Shown here in pieces: positions 45,147 through 53,790 of a stretch of DNA of 64,000 bases. A model generated the notes under the pieces. It saw nothing but the letters and a program-made list of their open reading frames with translations, did not search any database and had not been told where the DNA came from. Location of the stretch: contig JANYGB010000019.1 of NCBI GenBank assembly GCA_025359445.1, positions 1 to 64,000 of the forward strand. The letters are read 5' to 3'. The translations under genes and the position numbers were made by a program. This DNA is from Sphingomonadaceae bacterium. Its GTDB lineage: Bacteria > Pseudomonadota > Alphaproteobacteria > Sphingomonadales > Sphingomonadaceae. The stretch's first letter is position 1. Each line of letters opens with the position of its first letter.

Positions 45147-46199
45147 ATGCATTTTCTCGATCAAGCCAAAGTATTCATCCGCTCGGGTCAGGGCGGCCCC
45201 GGTCAGGTGTCGTTCCGCCGCGAAATGTACGTCGAATATGGCGGGCCCGACGGCGGTGACGGCGGACGCGGCGGGGATATCATTTTTGAAGCGGTTGCCG
45301 GGCTCAACACTCTGATCGATTTCCGTTACGCGCAGCACTTTAAAGCCCAGCGCGGCGTTCCAGGCATGGGCAAGAACCGCACCGGCGCGGCGGGCAAGGA
45401 TCTGGTGGTCAAGGTTCCGCTGGGCACGCAAGTGCTCGATGATGACCGCGAGACCGTGCTGCTCGACATGACCGAAGTCGGCCAGAAGGTCGTGCTGCTC
45501 AAGGGCGGCATGGGCGGACGCGGCAATGCTTCGTACAAGACCAGCACCAACCGCGCCCCGCGTCAGCACCAGCCGGGCGAACTGGGCAGCGAGATGTATG
45601 TCTGGCTGCGGCTGAAGCTGCTCGCCGATGCGGGGCTGCTCGGCTTGCCCAATTCGGGTAAGTCGACCTTCATCAACCAGATCACCAACACCAAAGCCAA
45701 GGTCGGTGATTACGCCTTCACCACGCTGACCCCGCAGCTTGGAGTGGTGCGGCACAAGAACCGCGAATTCGTCCTCGCCGACATTCCCGGTCTGATCGAA
45801 GGCGCGGCTGACGGGGCCGGGATCGGTGACCGGTTCCTGGGCCACATCGAACGCTGCCGGGTGCTGATCCACCTGATCGACATCAACGGGCATGACCCCG
45901 CCGATGCCTTGCAGGTGATCGAGGAAGAACTCGCGGTTTACGGCAACGGTCTCGATGAAAAGCCGCGGCTGATCGCGCTTAACAAGATCGATCTGGTCGA
46001 TACCGAACTGGTCCGCGCGTTTACCAAGGAACTGAAGGCGGCGGGGGCGAACAAGGTCTATCCGATTTCGGGCGCGACCGGCGCGGGGATGGACAGGCTG
46101 CTTGACGCGGTGATCGAACACCTGCCCGCCGCGACCGTCACCGAACGGCCGATGGGCGAGCAGGAAGAGCTTGGCGTGGCCGACTGGTCGCCGCTCTGA
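45147..46199 (+). CDS. obgE: GTPase Obg (CgtA)
   Basis: Ribosome-associated GTPase in 50S assembly and stress control. 350 aa. The N-terminal Gly-rich Obg fold (GQGGPGQVSFRREMYVEYGG, DGGRGGDI) is followed by a G domain with GLPNSGKST, DIPGLIEGA (G3) and NKIDL (G4). The C-terminal extra domain is very short. ATG 45147. A family B repeat starts two bases after the stop. Confidence 0.97.
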   Translation: MHFLDQAKVFIRSGQGGPGQVSFRREMYVEYGGPDGGDGGRGGDIIFEAVAGLNTLIDFRYAQHFKAQRGVPGMGKNRTGAAGKDLVVKVPLGTQVLDDDRETVLLDMTEVGQKVVLLKGGMGGRGNASYKTSTNRAPRQHQPGELGSEMYVWLRLKLLADAGLLGLPNSGKSTFINQITNTKAKVGDYAFTTLTPQLGVVRHKNREFVLADIPGLIEGAADGAGIGDRFLGHIERCRVLIHLIDINGHDPADALQVIEEELAVYGNGLDEKPRLIALNKIDLVDTELVRAFTKELKAAGANKVYPISGATGAGMDRLLDAVIEHLPAATVTERPMGEQEELGVADWSPL

Positions 46200-46200
46200 T

Positions 46201-46288
46201 GTCATCCCCGGCTTGACCGGGGATCGCTGGCGGCTTGACGCGAGCTTGACTTAATCCGGCCAGCGATCCCCGCTTTCGCGGGGATGAC
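46201..46288. repeat. Family B palindromic repeat between obgE and proB
   Basis: Outer arms GTCATCCCCG and CGGGGATGAC. Inner arms GGGGATCGCTGGC and GCCAGCGATCCCC are nearly perfect over the whole 88 bases. Same family as 32361-32440. If proB starts at GTG 46291, the repeat would supply the ribosome site GGGGATGA. Confidence 0.85.
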
Positions 46289-46329
46289 GGGTGTTGCATC
46301 GCGCGGACATTGCCGTAATCGCATTTGCA

Positions 46330-47460
46330 ATGTTGATCACGCGCCTTTCCGACCTGGCCGATGCCAAGGTTTGCCCCCGGCTGGTGGTCAAGATCGGTTC
46401 GTCGCTGCTGGTCGGGCGCGATGGCGTGCGGCGCAGCTGGCTCGAAGGGCTGGTCGGCGAGCTGGCTGCGGCGCGCGCACGCGGGCAGGAATTGATCGTG
46501 GTTTCATCGGGCGCGATTGCGCTGGGGGCATCGAAGCTGAACCTCGACAAAGGCGGGCGCGGCAACCTGGCCGATGCGCAGGCGGCCGCTGCGGTGGGCC
46601 AGATCGCGCTGTCGGGGCTGTGGGCCGAGCTGCTTGCCGCGCACGGGCTGATCGCGGCGCAATTGCTGCTGACGCTCGATGATCTTGAAGATCGCCGCCG
46701 CTACCTTAACGCGACCGCCACGCTGACCCGGCTGCTCGATATGGGCGCGGTTCCGGTGATCAATGAGAACGACAGCGTTGCGACGCAGGAAATCCGCTTT
46801 GGCGATAATGACCGGCTGGCCGCGCGGGTGGCGCAGGCGGCAGGCGCAAGCGCAGTGCTGCTGCTGTCCGATGTCGACGGGCTGTTCGATCGCAACCCGG
46901 CACTGCCCGGCGCGCAACTGCTGCGTGAAGTGCGCGGGGTAACGCCGCAAATCCTTGCCATGGCGAGCGGTGGTAGTATGTCGGGGATGGGCTCGGGCGG
47001 GATGACCAGCAAATTGCAGGCCGCCGAAATTGCCGAGCGCGCCGGGATTGCACTGGCGATCGGATCGGGGCTGGTCGAGGCACCGCTAGTGCGCATCTGC
47101 ACCGACGAGGTCGGCACGTTGTTCCTCCCGCTGCGCAAGGCCGGCGCGCGCAAGGCGTGGCTGGGCGGGCGGCTCAAATTGAAGGGCGCGCTGGTGGTCG
47201 ATGCCGGTGCGGTGGCCGCGCTGGGCAAAGGCGGTAGCCTGCTCGCCGCCGGAATCACCGGGATTGAGGGCGAGTTCAAACGCGGCGATGCGGTTGCGGT
47301 ACGCGGGCCAGACGGCAGCGTGATTGCGCATGGCCTGGCGGAATATGACGCCGCCGACAGCGCCAAGCTGGTTGGCCGCAAGAACAGCGAGCAAGCGGCG
47401 CTGCTCGGCTACGCGCCGCGCTCGGCGGTGGTCCACCGCGACCAGATGGAATTGCTGTAA
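46330..47460 (+). CDS. proB: Glutamate 5-kinase
   Basis: First enzyme of proline synthesis. 376 aa from ATG 46330, the start that fits the family (MLITRLSDLADAKVCPRLVV, then KIGSSLLV). It has an amino-acid kinase domain with VVSSGAIALGASKL and VINENDSVATQEIRFGDND, then a C-terminal PUA domain (about 270-370). A GTG at 46291 has a better ribosome site, so the start is uncertain. The stop shares one base with the next gene (TAATG). Confidence 0.95.
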   Translation: MLITRLSDLADAKVCPRLVVKIGSSLLVGRDGVRRSWLEGLVGELAAARARGQELIVVSSGAIALGASKLNLDKGGRGNLADAQAAAAVGQIALSGLWAELLAAHGLIAAQLLLTLDDLEDRRRYLNATATLTRLLDMGAVPVINENDSVATQEIRFGDNDRLAARVAQAAGASAVLLLSDVDGLFDRNPALPGAQLLREVRGVTPQILAMASGGSMSGMGSGGMTSKLQAAEIAERAGIALAIGSGLVEAPLVRICTDEVGTLFLPLRKAGARKAWLGGRLKLKGALVVDAGAVAALGKGGSLLAAGITGIEGEFKRGDAVAVRGPDGSVIAHGLAEYDAADSAKLVGRKNSEQAALLGYAPRSAVVHRDQMELL

Positions 47461-48368
47461 TGCTGGCAGTGACCGGCGCGACCGGGTTCGTCGGGCAGGC
47501 GCTGCTTGACCGGGCGGTGGCAAGCGGCATCCCGGTGCGGGCCATGGCGCGCAAGCCGCAAGCCGCGCGGGCCGGGGTGGAATGGATCGTCGGCGATCTT
47601 GAAAATCGCGTTGCCCTGGCCACCTTGCTGGACGGCGCAGAGGCGGCAACCCACGTCGCCGGGGTGGTGAATGCGCCCGACGCAGCGGCCTTTGAAACCG
47701 CCAATGTCGGCGGCACGCTGAATGTGATCGAGGCCTGCCTTGGAGCCGGAGTGCAGCGGCTGGTCCATGTCTCCTCGCTGTCGGCGCGCGAGCCCGAACT
47801 GTCAGCATATGGGGCCAGCAAAGCCCGCGCCGAAAAGCTGGTGCGCGCCAGCGTGCTTGACTGGACGATCGTGCGCCCGCCGGGGATCTACGGCCCGCGC
47901 GATGTCGACTATTTCGAGATGTTCCGGCTCGCCAAATGGGGGATCATGCCGGTCCCGCCGCGCGACGGCCGCGCTTCGATCATCCACGTCGACGATCTGG
48001 CCCGGCTACTGCTCGCGCTGGTGCCCGGCGGCGAAGACGTGTCGCATCAGGTGTTCGAACCTGATGACGGGCACAAGCACGGCTGGAGCCATTACGAACT
48101 GGCCCGCGCGGTCGGCTGGGCGATGGGGCGGCGCCCGTGGGTGGTGCATCTGGGGCGCAAGTCGCTGGAGCGTGCCGCCCGCGCCGACCGCTTCGTGCGC
48201 GGTGCGAGGGCCCGGCTGACCCCCGACCGCGTCGGCTACATGAGCCACCCCGATTGGGTAGTCAGCCCGTTTTGCCGCCCGCCGGCCGAGCTGTGGCAGC
48301 CCCAGGTAGCGACGCGTGAAGGGCTCAAAGCCACCGCCAAGTGGTACCGCGACAACAAATGGCTCTAG
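47460..48368 (+). CDS. NAD(P)-dependent SDR-like (extended/atypical) protein
   Basis: 302 aa. N-terminal MLAVTGATGFVGQALLDRAV shows the NAD(P)-binding GATGFVG. It has VHVSSLSAREPELSAYGASK (Ser and Tyr-x3-Lys-like) and IVRPPGIYGPRD. The family resembles UDP-sugar epimerases and NDUFA9-like proteins. Substrate unknown. ATG overlaps the proB stop by one base, so it is co-translated with proB. Confidence 0.88.
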   Translation: MLAVTGATGFVGQALLDRAVASGIPVRAMARKPQAARAGVEWIVGDLENRVALATLLDGAEAATHVAGVVNAPDAAAFETANVGGTLNVIEACLGAGVQRLVHVSSLSAREPELSAYGASKARAEKLVRASVLDWTIVRPPGIYGPRDVDYFEMFRLAKWGIMPVPPRDGRASIIHVDDLARLLLALVPGGEDVSHQVFEPDDGHKHGWSHYELARAVGWAMGRRPWVVHLGRKSLERAARADRFVRGARARLTPDRVGYMSHPDWVVSPFCRPPAELWQPQVATREGLKATAKWYRDNKWL

Positions 48369-48475
48369 GCCCGCGATTCGACTCCCCCATCGTGCAGGCA
48401 TAGTCTCACCCTCGGGGTCGCGAGTCGTATTGGCGGAAATTTTCGCCATTCGAAACGCTGGAGAGGAAGCTCACA

Positions 48476-48880
48476 ATGAAAAAACTCGTGCTGGTCGCCG
48501 CATTGGCGACACTGGCTGCCTGTTCGAAACAGGATGCCGCGCCGCCCGAAGTCGCCACCGAAGCCGTTGCGGTCCCTGCCGCAACCCCGGCCGCGACCGT
48601 CGCTGCCGATGGCAAGCCTTCGGTCGGCAAGTTCAAGATCACCTCGCACGACGGCAAGATCTATATGGAAGAGGACAAGGCCGATGGGACCTATGTCACC
48701 GCTCTGGACGGCAAAGTGATGGACACCGGCAAGTGGGAGCAGAAAGCTCAAGGCACCTTCTGTTTCACCAAGGACGCCAAAGACGCGAAGCAGGAATGCA
48801 ACGCCGAGAAGGTCGAAGGCGGCAAGTGGACCACCACCAACGCCAAGGGTCAGGTCTCGACCGTCGAACGCGTCGGCTGA
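48476..48880 (+). CDS. Small lipoprotein of unknown function
   Basis: 134 aa. Signal MKKLVLVAALATLAACSKQD with lipobox LAAC at Cys16, an Ala/Pro-rich linker, and a beta-rich domain with one internal Cys pair (FCFTKDAKDAKQEC). No domain name assigned. It is separated from the previous gene by about 107 bases and is convergent with cysH. Confidence 0.75.
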   Translation: MKKLVLVAALATLAACSKQDAAPPEVATEAVAVPAATPAATVAADGKPSVGKFKITSHDGKIYMEEDKADGTYVTALDGKVMDTGKWEQKAQGTFCFTKDAKDAKQECNAEKVEGGKWTTTNAKGQVSTVERVG

Positions 48881-48892
48881 CCGGCGCGAGTT

Positions 48893-48923
48893 GGCGGCGC
48901 TGGCGAGGCTCGCCGGTGCCGCC
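48893..48923. terminator. Bidirectional hairpin between convergent lipoprotein and cysH genes
   Basis: GGCGGCGCTGGCG and CGCCGGTGCCGCC form a 13-base stem (two G-T pairs) around loop AGGCT. It lies between two convergent genes with 50 bases between stops. No T-run. Confidence 0.55.
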
Positions 48924-48929
48924 GATCGA

Positions 48930-49703
48930 TTACAGGAACGGCTCATAACCCGGCGGGAGTTCGGCTGAAACAGCCTCGCCGTGGATACCGCATTCGGTCT
49001 TGTCCCAGCCCTTCCACCGGCCCGAACGCTCGTCTTCGCCGGGGGCGACTTTTGCGGTGCAGGGCGTGCAGCCGATCGAGGGGTAGCCAAGCGCAACCAA
49101 GGGGTGGCGCGGCAGATTGTGCTCGGCGAAATAGGCTTCGAGGCGGTTTTTTGGCCAGTCCGCCAGCGGGTTGAGCTTCAGCTTGCCCTCGTCGATCTCG
49201 AACCGGGGCAGCGCGCTGCGGCTTTTGCCCTGAAAAGCTTTGCGGCCCGAAATCCACGCGTCAAACGGGGCGAGCGCGCGGCGCAGCGGGGCGACTTTGC
49301 GAATCTCGCAGCAGCCGTCGGGATCGTACGACCACCTGAGGCCAGTCGCATCGCGCGCGGCAAGATCGTAGGGATCGGGGCGATAGACCCGCAGGTCGGT
49401 GAACCCAAGCCGCTCGGCCAGTTCGTCACGGTAAGCCAGCGTATCGCCGAACATCTTCTGGGTGTTGACGAAGATCAGCGGAATTTGCTTGTCCACTGAC
49501 GCGACCAGATGCAGCAGCGCCGCCGATTCCGCGCCAAATGAGGAAACCACCGCGATCCGGCCCTTGAGTTCGCCTGCCAGCAAATCGGCAAGCATCTCCC
49601 CGGTGTCGACACCTGCGAAGCGCACATTGAGCGCGTCGGCTTCAGCCTGGACAAAGGCCGGCGAGGTGTCGATTACGTCGCGCAGGCGTCCAGCTTCAGC
49701 CAC
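48930..49703 (-). CDS. cysH: Phosphoadenylylsulfate/adenylylsulfate reductase, 4Fe-4S type
   Basis: Reduces activated sulfate to sulfite. From GTG 49703 the protein is 257 aa. The cluster Cys pairs DGCCEIRK and GCTPCTAKV mark the Fe-S class that prefers APS; the catalytic Cys is in KTECGIHG. VVSSFGAESAALLHL is the nucleotide loop. GTG 49701-49703 has CGAGG upstream and overlaps the DUF934 stop by 8 bases; ATGs at 49746-49748 and 49767-49769 would overlap it by more. Last gene of the sulfate-reduction operon. Confidence 0.93.
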   Translation of the reverse strand: MAEAGRLRDVIDTSPAFVQAEADALNVRFAGVDTGEMLADLLAGELKGRIAVVSSFGAESAALLHLVASVDKQIPLIFVNTQKMFGDTLAYRDELAERLGFTDLRVYRPDPYDLAARDATGLRWSYDPDGCCEIRKVAPLRRALAPFDAWISGRKAFQGKSRSALPRFEIDEGKLKLNPLADWPKNRLEAYFAEHNLPRHPLVALGYPSIGCTPCTAKVAPGEDERSGRWKGWDKTECGIHGEAVSAELPPGYEPFL

Positions 49704-50139
49704 CTTGAACCTCGGGATGCCGCTTTGCCCAGATCGGGACGCGGCCATCGGCGGCGGGCTGATAGACATCGGCGAACCGGTCTAGTGCAGCCTGCGCATC
49801 GACCGGATCGAGCGGTACTTCGGGGGCGAATGCATCGAACCCGCAGCGCCGCATGAAGCCGATCTGGTCAACCAGCACATCGCCCACCGCGCGCAGTTCG
49901 CCGGTATAGCCCGCCTCACGCAGCACCCGCGCGGCAGTATAACCGCGCCCGTCGCCAAACGAAGGGAAGTTGATTTCGATCAGGCGCAGGCGCGCCAGAT
50001 GCGGCAACAGGTCGCGCGCTTCGTCGCCCGGTTCGAGCCGGACTGCGGCGGCGTTCGACTGCGCGCCGAACGAATCGACCGTCACGCCGGGATCGCCCAC
50101 GGCTTCGTCATCGCGGAACCGAAATTGGACTTCAGCCAT
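49696..50139 (-). CDS. DUF934 protein of the sulfite reduction operon
   Basis: 147 aa. DUF934 features are visible: NFPSFGDGRGYTAARVLRE, GELRAVGDVLVDQIGFMRRCGFDAF, and the Ala-rich helix after DPVDAQAALDRF. The family is nearly always found next to sulfite reductase genes and is proposed, not proven, to help it. Overlaps cysI by 8 bases. Confidence 0.93.
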   Translation of the reverse strand: MAEVQFRFRDDEAVGDPGVTVDSFGAQSNAAAVRLEPGDEARDLLPHLARLRLIEINFPSFGDGRGYTAARVLREAGYTGELRAVGDVLVDQIGFMRRCGFDAFAPEVPLDPVDAQAALDRFADVYQPAADGRVPIWAKRHPEVQGG

Positions 50140-51760
50140 ATAGCGCTTCCTTGAACGGGGCCATGCCGATCCGGCGGTACGTATCGAGGAAGCGTTCGCC
50201 GCCCTCGCGCGTGCTCAGGTAAAGCTCGGTGGCCTTTTCGACCGCATCGACGATGCCGTCTTCATCAAACCCCGGGCCGGTGATCTGGCCGAGCGAAGTA
50301 TCGGCGCCTTCGCACCCGCCGAGCAGCAGCTGGTAATTTTCGGTGCCTTTGCGGTCGACGCCGAGGATCCCGATGTGCCCGGCATGATGATGCCCGCAGG
50401 CGTTGATGCAGCCCGAGATCTTGAGCTTGAGCTCACCGATTTCCTGTTCCTTCGCGGCGAGGCGCTGGCCGATCTTCTGCGCCACCGGGATCGAGCGGGC
50501 ATTGGCGAGGCTGCAATAATCGAGCCCCGGGCAAGCGATGATATCGCCGACTAGATCGAGGTTGGCGGTGCCAAGGCCCGCTTCGTCGAGCGCCTGCCAC
50601 AGGGCATAAAGCTGGTCCTTGCGGACATGCGCCAGCACGATGTTCTGCGCGTGAGTGACGCGCAGTTCGTCGAACGAATACTGCGCCGCCAGCGCCGCCA
50701 TCAGCCGCATCTGGTCGGCGCTGGCGTCACCGGGGATCCCGCCAATCGGCTTGAGGCTGATCGTCACTGCGATGTAGCCCGGGGTCTTGTGGGTGACGCA
50801 GTTGTTGTCCACCCACAGCGCAAAGTCGGGGTCGCTGCGGTCGAGCTGGTCGGACAGATCGGTTGCAAAGGCGGGATCGGCGAACTGCGCCTTGATCCGC
50901 TCCAGCTCGGCCAGTGGCGGTTCGATATTCTGGCTCAGCAGTTGCGCGAACTCAGCCTCGACCTGGCGGGTATATTCTTCTTTGCCCAGCTCATGGACCA
51001 GGATCTTGATCCGCGCCTTGTACTTGTTGTCGCGGCGGCCATGGCGGTTGTACACGCGCAGGCAGGCCTCGGCGTAAGTGATGAACTGGTCGAGCGGCAC
51101 GAATTGCTTGATCAGCGGCGCGATCATCGGGGTGCGGCCCATGCCGCCGCCGACGTAGAACGCCGCGCCCAGTTCTCCGTTCTCGCCGCGCACGATCTGC
51201 ACCCCGATATCGTGGAGCCGCATCGCCGCGCGGTCCGTCTCGCTGGCGATCACCGCGATCTTGAACTTGCGCGGCAGATAGCAGAACTCGGGGTGGAAGG
51301 TACTCCACTGGCGAATCAGTTCGGCATAAGGGCGCGGGTCGGTCACTTCGTCGGCCGCAGCCCCGGCGTATTGGTCGGAGCTGGTGTTGCGGATGCAATT
51401 GCCGCTGGTCTGGATCGCGTGCATCTCGACCTTGGCAAGATCGGCAAGGATATCAGGTGCTTCGTCGAGCTTGATCCAGTTGTACTGGATGTTCTGGCGG
51501 GTGGTGAAGTGGCCATAGCCGCGATCATACTTGTCGGCGATGTCGCCCAGCGCGTGCATCTGCGCACCGCTCAGCGTACCATAAGGCACCGCGACGCGCA
51601 GCATATAGGCGTGCAATTGCAGGTACAATCCGTTCATCAGCCGCAGCGGCTTGAACTGGTCCTCGGTGATGTGGCCATCGATGCGGCGACGCACCTGGTC
51701 GCGGAATTCCTCGACCCGGGCATCGACCATCGCCTGGTCGTAAGTGTCGTATTTATACAT
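50132..51760 (-). CDS. cysI: Sulfite reductase hemoprotein (nitrite/sulfite reductase family)
   Basis: Six-electron reduction of sulfite to sulfide, using siroheme and a 4Fe-4S cluster. 542 aa. The cluster Cys are in CPGLDYCSLAN and the CINACGHHHAGHIGILGVD motif; GHFTTRQNIQYNW is the substrate/siroheme-Arg block. No cysJ flavoprotein is present, so electrons likely come from a ferredoxin. Gene order cysG-DUF2849-cysI-DUF934-cysH. A gap of 0 bases separates it from the DUF2849 stop. Confidence 0.95.
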   Translation of the reverse strand: MYKYDTYDQAMVDARVEEFRDQVRRRIDGHITEDQFKPLRLMNGLYLQLHAYMLRVAVPYGTLSGAQMHALGDIADKYDRGYGHFTTRQNIQYNWIKLDEAPDILADLAKVEMHAIQTSGNCIRNTSSDQYAGAAADEVTDPRPYAELIRQWSTFHPEFCYLPRKFKIAVIASETDRAAMRLHDIGVQIVRGENGELGAAFYVGGGMGRTPMIAPLIKQFVPLDQFITYAEACLRVYNRHGRRDNKYKARIKILVHELGKEEYTRQVEAEFAQLLSQNIEPPLAELERIKAQFADPAFATDLSDQLDRSDPDFALWVDNNCVTHKTPGYIAVTISLKPIGGIPGDASADQMRLMAALAAQYSFDELRVTHAQNIVLAHVRKDQLYALWQALDEAGLGTANLDLVGDIIACPGLDYCSLANARSIPVAQKIGQRLAAKEQEIGELKLKISGCINACGHHHAGHIGILGVDRKGTENYQLLLGGCEGADTSLGQITGPGFDEDGIVDAVEKATELYLSTREGGERFLDTYRRIGMAPFKEALYG

Positions 51761-52057
51761 TCAGATTACCCATTGCCCGGCTTCAGGATCGGCCGGTTTC
51801 AGTGTCAGGTCGGGGCGCACGGTCGGGCCGAGCGCGCGGATGCGCTCCTTGATATGCCCCGGGCGCACGCCGTTTTCGTCTTTGCTGGCCTCGATCGCAT
51901 AAGCCGCGTTGACCCGCTGGGCGGCGCTTTCGCGGGCAAGAATGCTGTCGGCATGGTCGCCGACATCGATCGCATCGCCGACATGGAGCGACCATTGCAC
52001 CCCGTCCCACCAGGTGACTGCGCCCGATTTCAGGTCGTTGCCGGTCAGAAGCTTCAT
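51761..52057 (-). CDS. DUF2849 protein
   Basis: 98 aa. MKLLTGNDLKSGAVTWWDGV followed by WSLHVGDAIDVGDHADSILA is characteristic of DUF2849, an alphaproteobacterial family found between SUMT and cysI. Function unproven; perhaps a partner of sulfite reductase. ATG 52055-52057 overlaps the cysG stop (ATGA). It is too small to carry a redox cofactor of its own (no Cys). Confidence 0.93.
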   Translation of the reverse strand: MKLLTGNDLKSGAVTWWDGVQWSLHVGDAIDVGDHADSILARESAAQRVNAAYAIEASKDENGVRPGHIKERIRALGPTVRPDLTLKPADPEAGQWVI

Positions 52058-52821
52058 GACTGCGCCTCCAGCGCCAATGCGCGCAACCCGGCGGGTTCTT
52101 GCGCGGCGCAAACCTCGCCGATCACGATAAGTGCCGGGCTTTTGACCCGCTCGTCCGCGATCAGACCAGCCAGACCCGCCAATGAAGCACGCAGCACGCG
52201 CATTTCCGAGCGGGTCGCGTTCTCGATCACCGCCACCGGAATTGCCGGGGAGAGGCCGTCCGCGATCAGCTTTTCGGCTATTGGCTCCGCGCTTCCCACG
52301 CCCATATAGATCACCAACGTGCGGCCCTGGCCGGCGAGACCGGTCCAGTCTTGCTCGGCCAGACCCTTGCATTGGCCCGCCACGAAGCTGACGATCGAGG
52401 CGCTATCGCGGTGCGTCAGCGGCATTTGCGCCGCCGCCGCCGCACCGATTGCGGCGCTGATCCCCGGGACCACTTCAACCGGAACCCTGGCTGCGCGGCA
52501 CGCTTCGGCTTCTTCGCCGCCGCGCCCGAAGATAAACGGATCGCCGCCTTTAAGCCGCACAACTTCGCGGCCCGCCAGCGCCTCACGCACCAGCAGTGCG
52601 TTGATCGCGTCTTGCGGCACGGTATGGCGGGCGCGCTGCTTGGCGACCGAAACCAGTTCGGCGTCAGGGCTCGCCAGCGACAAGATCGCCGGATCGACCA
52701 ACCCGTCGTGCACGATCAGCCGCGCGCCCTTGATCAGCCGCGCCGCGCGCAGCGTCAGCAAATCGGGATCGCCCGGACCAGCGCCGACCAGCCAAACCTT
52801 GCCAGTGTTAATCGTGTGCAT
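52054..52821 (-). CDS. cobA: Uroporphyrinogen-III C-methyltransferase (SUMT)
   Basis: Makes precorrin-2, the first step to siroheme for CysI. 255 aa; this is the SUMT half only, with no CysG-type N-terminal oxidase/chelatase. SAM-enzyme motifs VWLVGAGPGDPDLLTLRA and VRLKGGDPFIFGRGGEEAEA, then VVPGISAAIGAAAAAQMPLT. ATG 52819-52821 has GAGGAT at good spacing; ATG at 52825-52827 is too close to it. First gene of the sulfate-reduction operon. Confidence 0.94.
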   Translation of the reverse strand: MHTINTGKVWLVGAGPGDPDLLTLRAARLIKGARLIVHDGLVDPAILSLASPDAELVSVAKQRARHTVPQDAINALLVREALAGREVVRLKGGDPFIFGRGGEEAEACRAARVPVEVVPGISAAIGAAAAAQMPLTHRDSASIVSFVAGQCKGLAEQDWTGLAGQGRTLVIYMGVGSAEPIAEKLIADGLSPAIPVAVIENATRSEMRVLRASLAGLAGLIADERVKSPALIVIGEVCAAQEPAGLRALALEAQS

Positions 52822-52890
52822 GCTCATCCTCGCACTAATTAAGCGGCGCACGCCGCACTGCCAGCCAGAATGGCTTTGCCTTGGCCTAGA

Positions 52891-53790
52891 TCAGCTTTCC
52901 GGGGGCGCCTCGGCGGCGGCATCGGGAGCTGCTTTCGCCGCAGCATATAGCGGGTCAAACGCAACCTGGATTCCCTTGGAACTGAATTTGCGCCAAATTG
53001 CCTTGAGTAGATCGGAGCGCAGATTGCCGACGCCGTCTTCGGGGTCTTCGATCCACATCCGCAGTTCGAACACGATCGCCTTTTCCCCGAACGACGACAG
53101 CCAGACTTGCGGGGGCGGTTTTTGCTGAACCCGGGGATGCGCTTTGGCCGCTTCGATCATCAGCGTCTCGGCCAGTTCGAGATCCGAGCCGTAGGCGACC
53201 GGAATCGGCACTTTCACCCGGACATTGCGGCTGGAATAGCTCCAGTTCTCGACCGTGGACGTCATCAGCTGCTCGTTCGGGATCAGGAACTCGATCTTGT
53301 CGCGGGTTACCACTGATACCGCGCGGATGCCGATCTTGCTGACCTGCCCGACCACCTTGTCCGCGCCAGTGCCCACCGCGATGACGTCGCCAGGCTTGAT
53401 CGATCGGTCCATCAGCAGGATGATGCCCGAAATGAGGTTGCCGAAGGTCTTCTGCAGACCGAACCCGATCGCCAGCCCGAACGCGCCCGAAAACACCGTG
53501 AGTGCGGTCAGGCTAATCCCCAGAAATTCTATTCCCGCCAGCGTCAGAATGATCCACGCGGCAATATTGAACAGCTTCTGCCCTAGCAATTGCTGCGCCG
53601 GATCAAGCCGGTGCATCCGCCCGAAGAAGCGGCCTGAAAACGATGCTGCGAGCCGCCCCAAGGCAAACACTGCAACCACCGTGACCACGATCAGCAGCGC
53701 GCGGTAGAGCGAAATATGGTAAGTCCCGACATCAAACCCGATGGCATCGAGCTGAGCAATTACCTCGCCGAAGCTTGAGGCCACGCTCAT
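52891..53790 (-). CDS. Small-conductance mechanosensitive channel (MscS family)
   Basis: 299 aa. Three helices are followed by the MscS pore segment (LTALTVFSGAFGLAIGFGLQ, KTFGNLISGIILLMDRSIKP) and a cytoplasmic beta domain (IEFLIPNEQLMTSTVENWSY). Releases solutes on osmotic downshift. ATG 53788-53790 overlaps the lyase stop by 4 bases. Placed between sulfur genes for no obvious reason. Confidence 0.93.
   Translation of the reverse strand: MSVASSFGEVIAQLDAIGFDVGTYHISLYRALLIVVTVVAVFALGRLAASFSGRFFGRMHRLDPAQQLLGQKLFNIAAWIILTLAGIEFLGISLTALTVFSGAFGLAIGFGLQKTFGNLISGIILLMDRSIKPGDVIAVGTGADKVVGQVSKIGIRAVSVVTRDKIEFLIPNEQLMTSTVENWSYSSRNVRVKVPIPVAYGSDLELAETLMIEAAKAHPRVQQKPPPQVWLSSFGEKAIVFELRMWIEDPEDGVGNLRSDLLKAIWRKFSSKGIQVAFDPLYAAAKAAPDAAAEAPPES

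Noticed and set aside
52319..53128. Plus-strand frame across SUMT and MscS genes
   Set aside because: Antisense shadow; both genes on the minus strand have clear family motifs.
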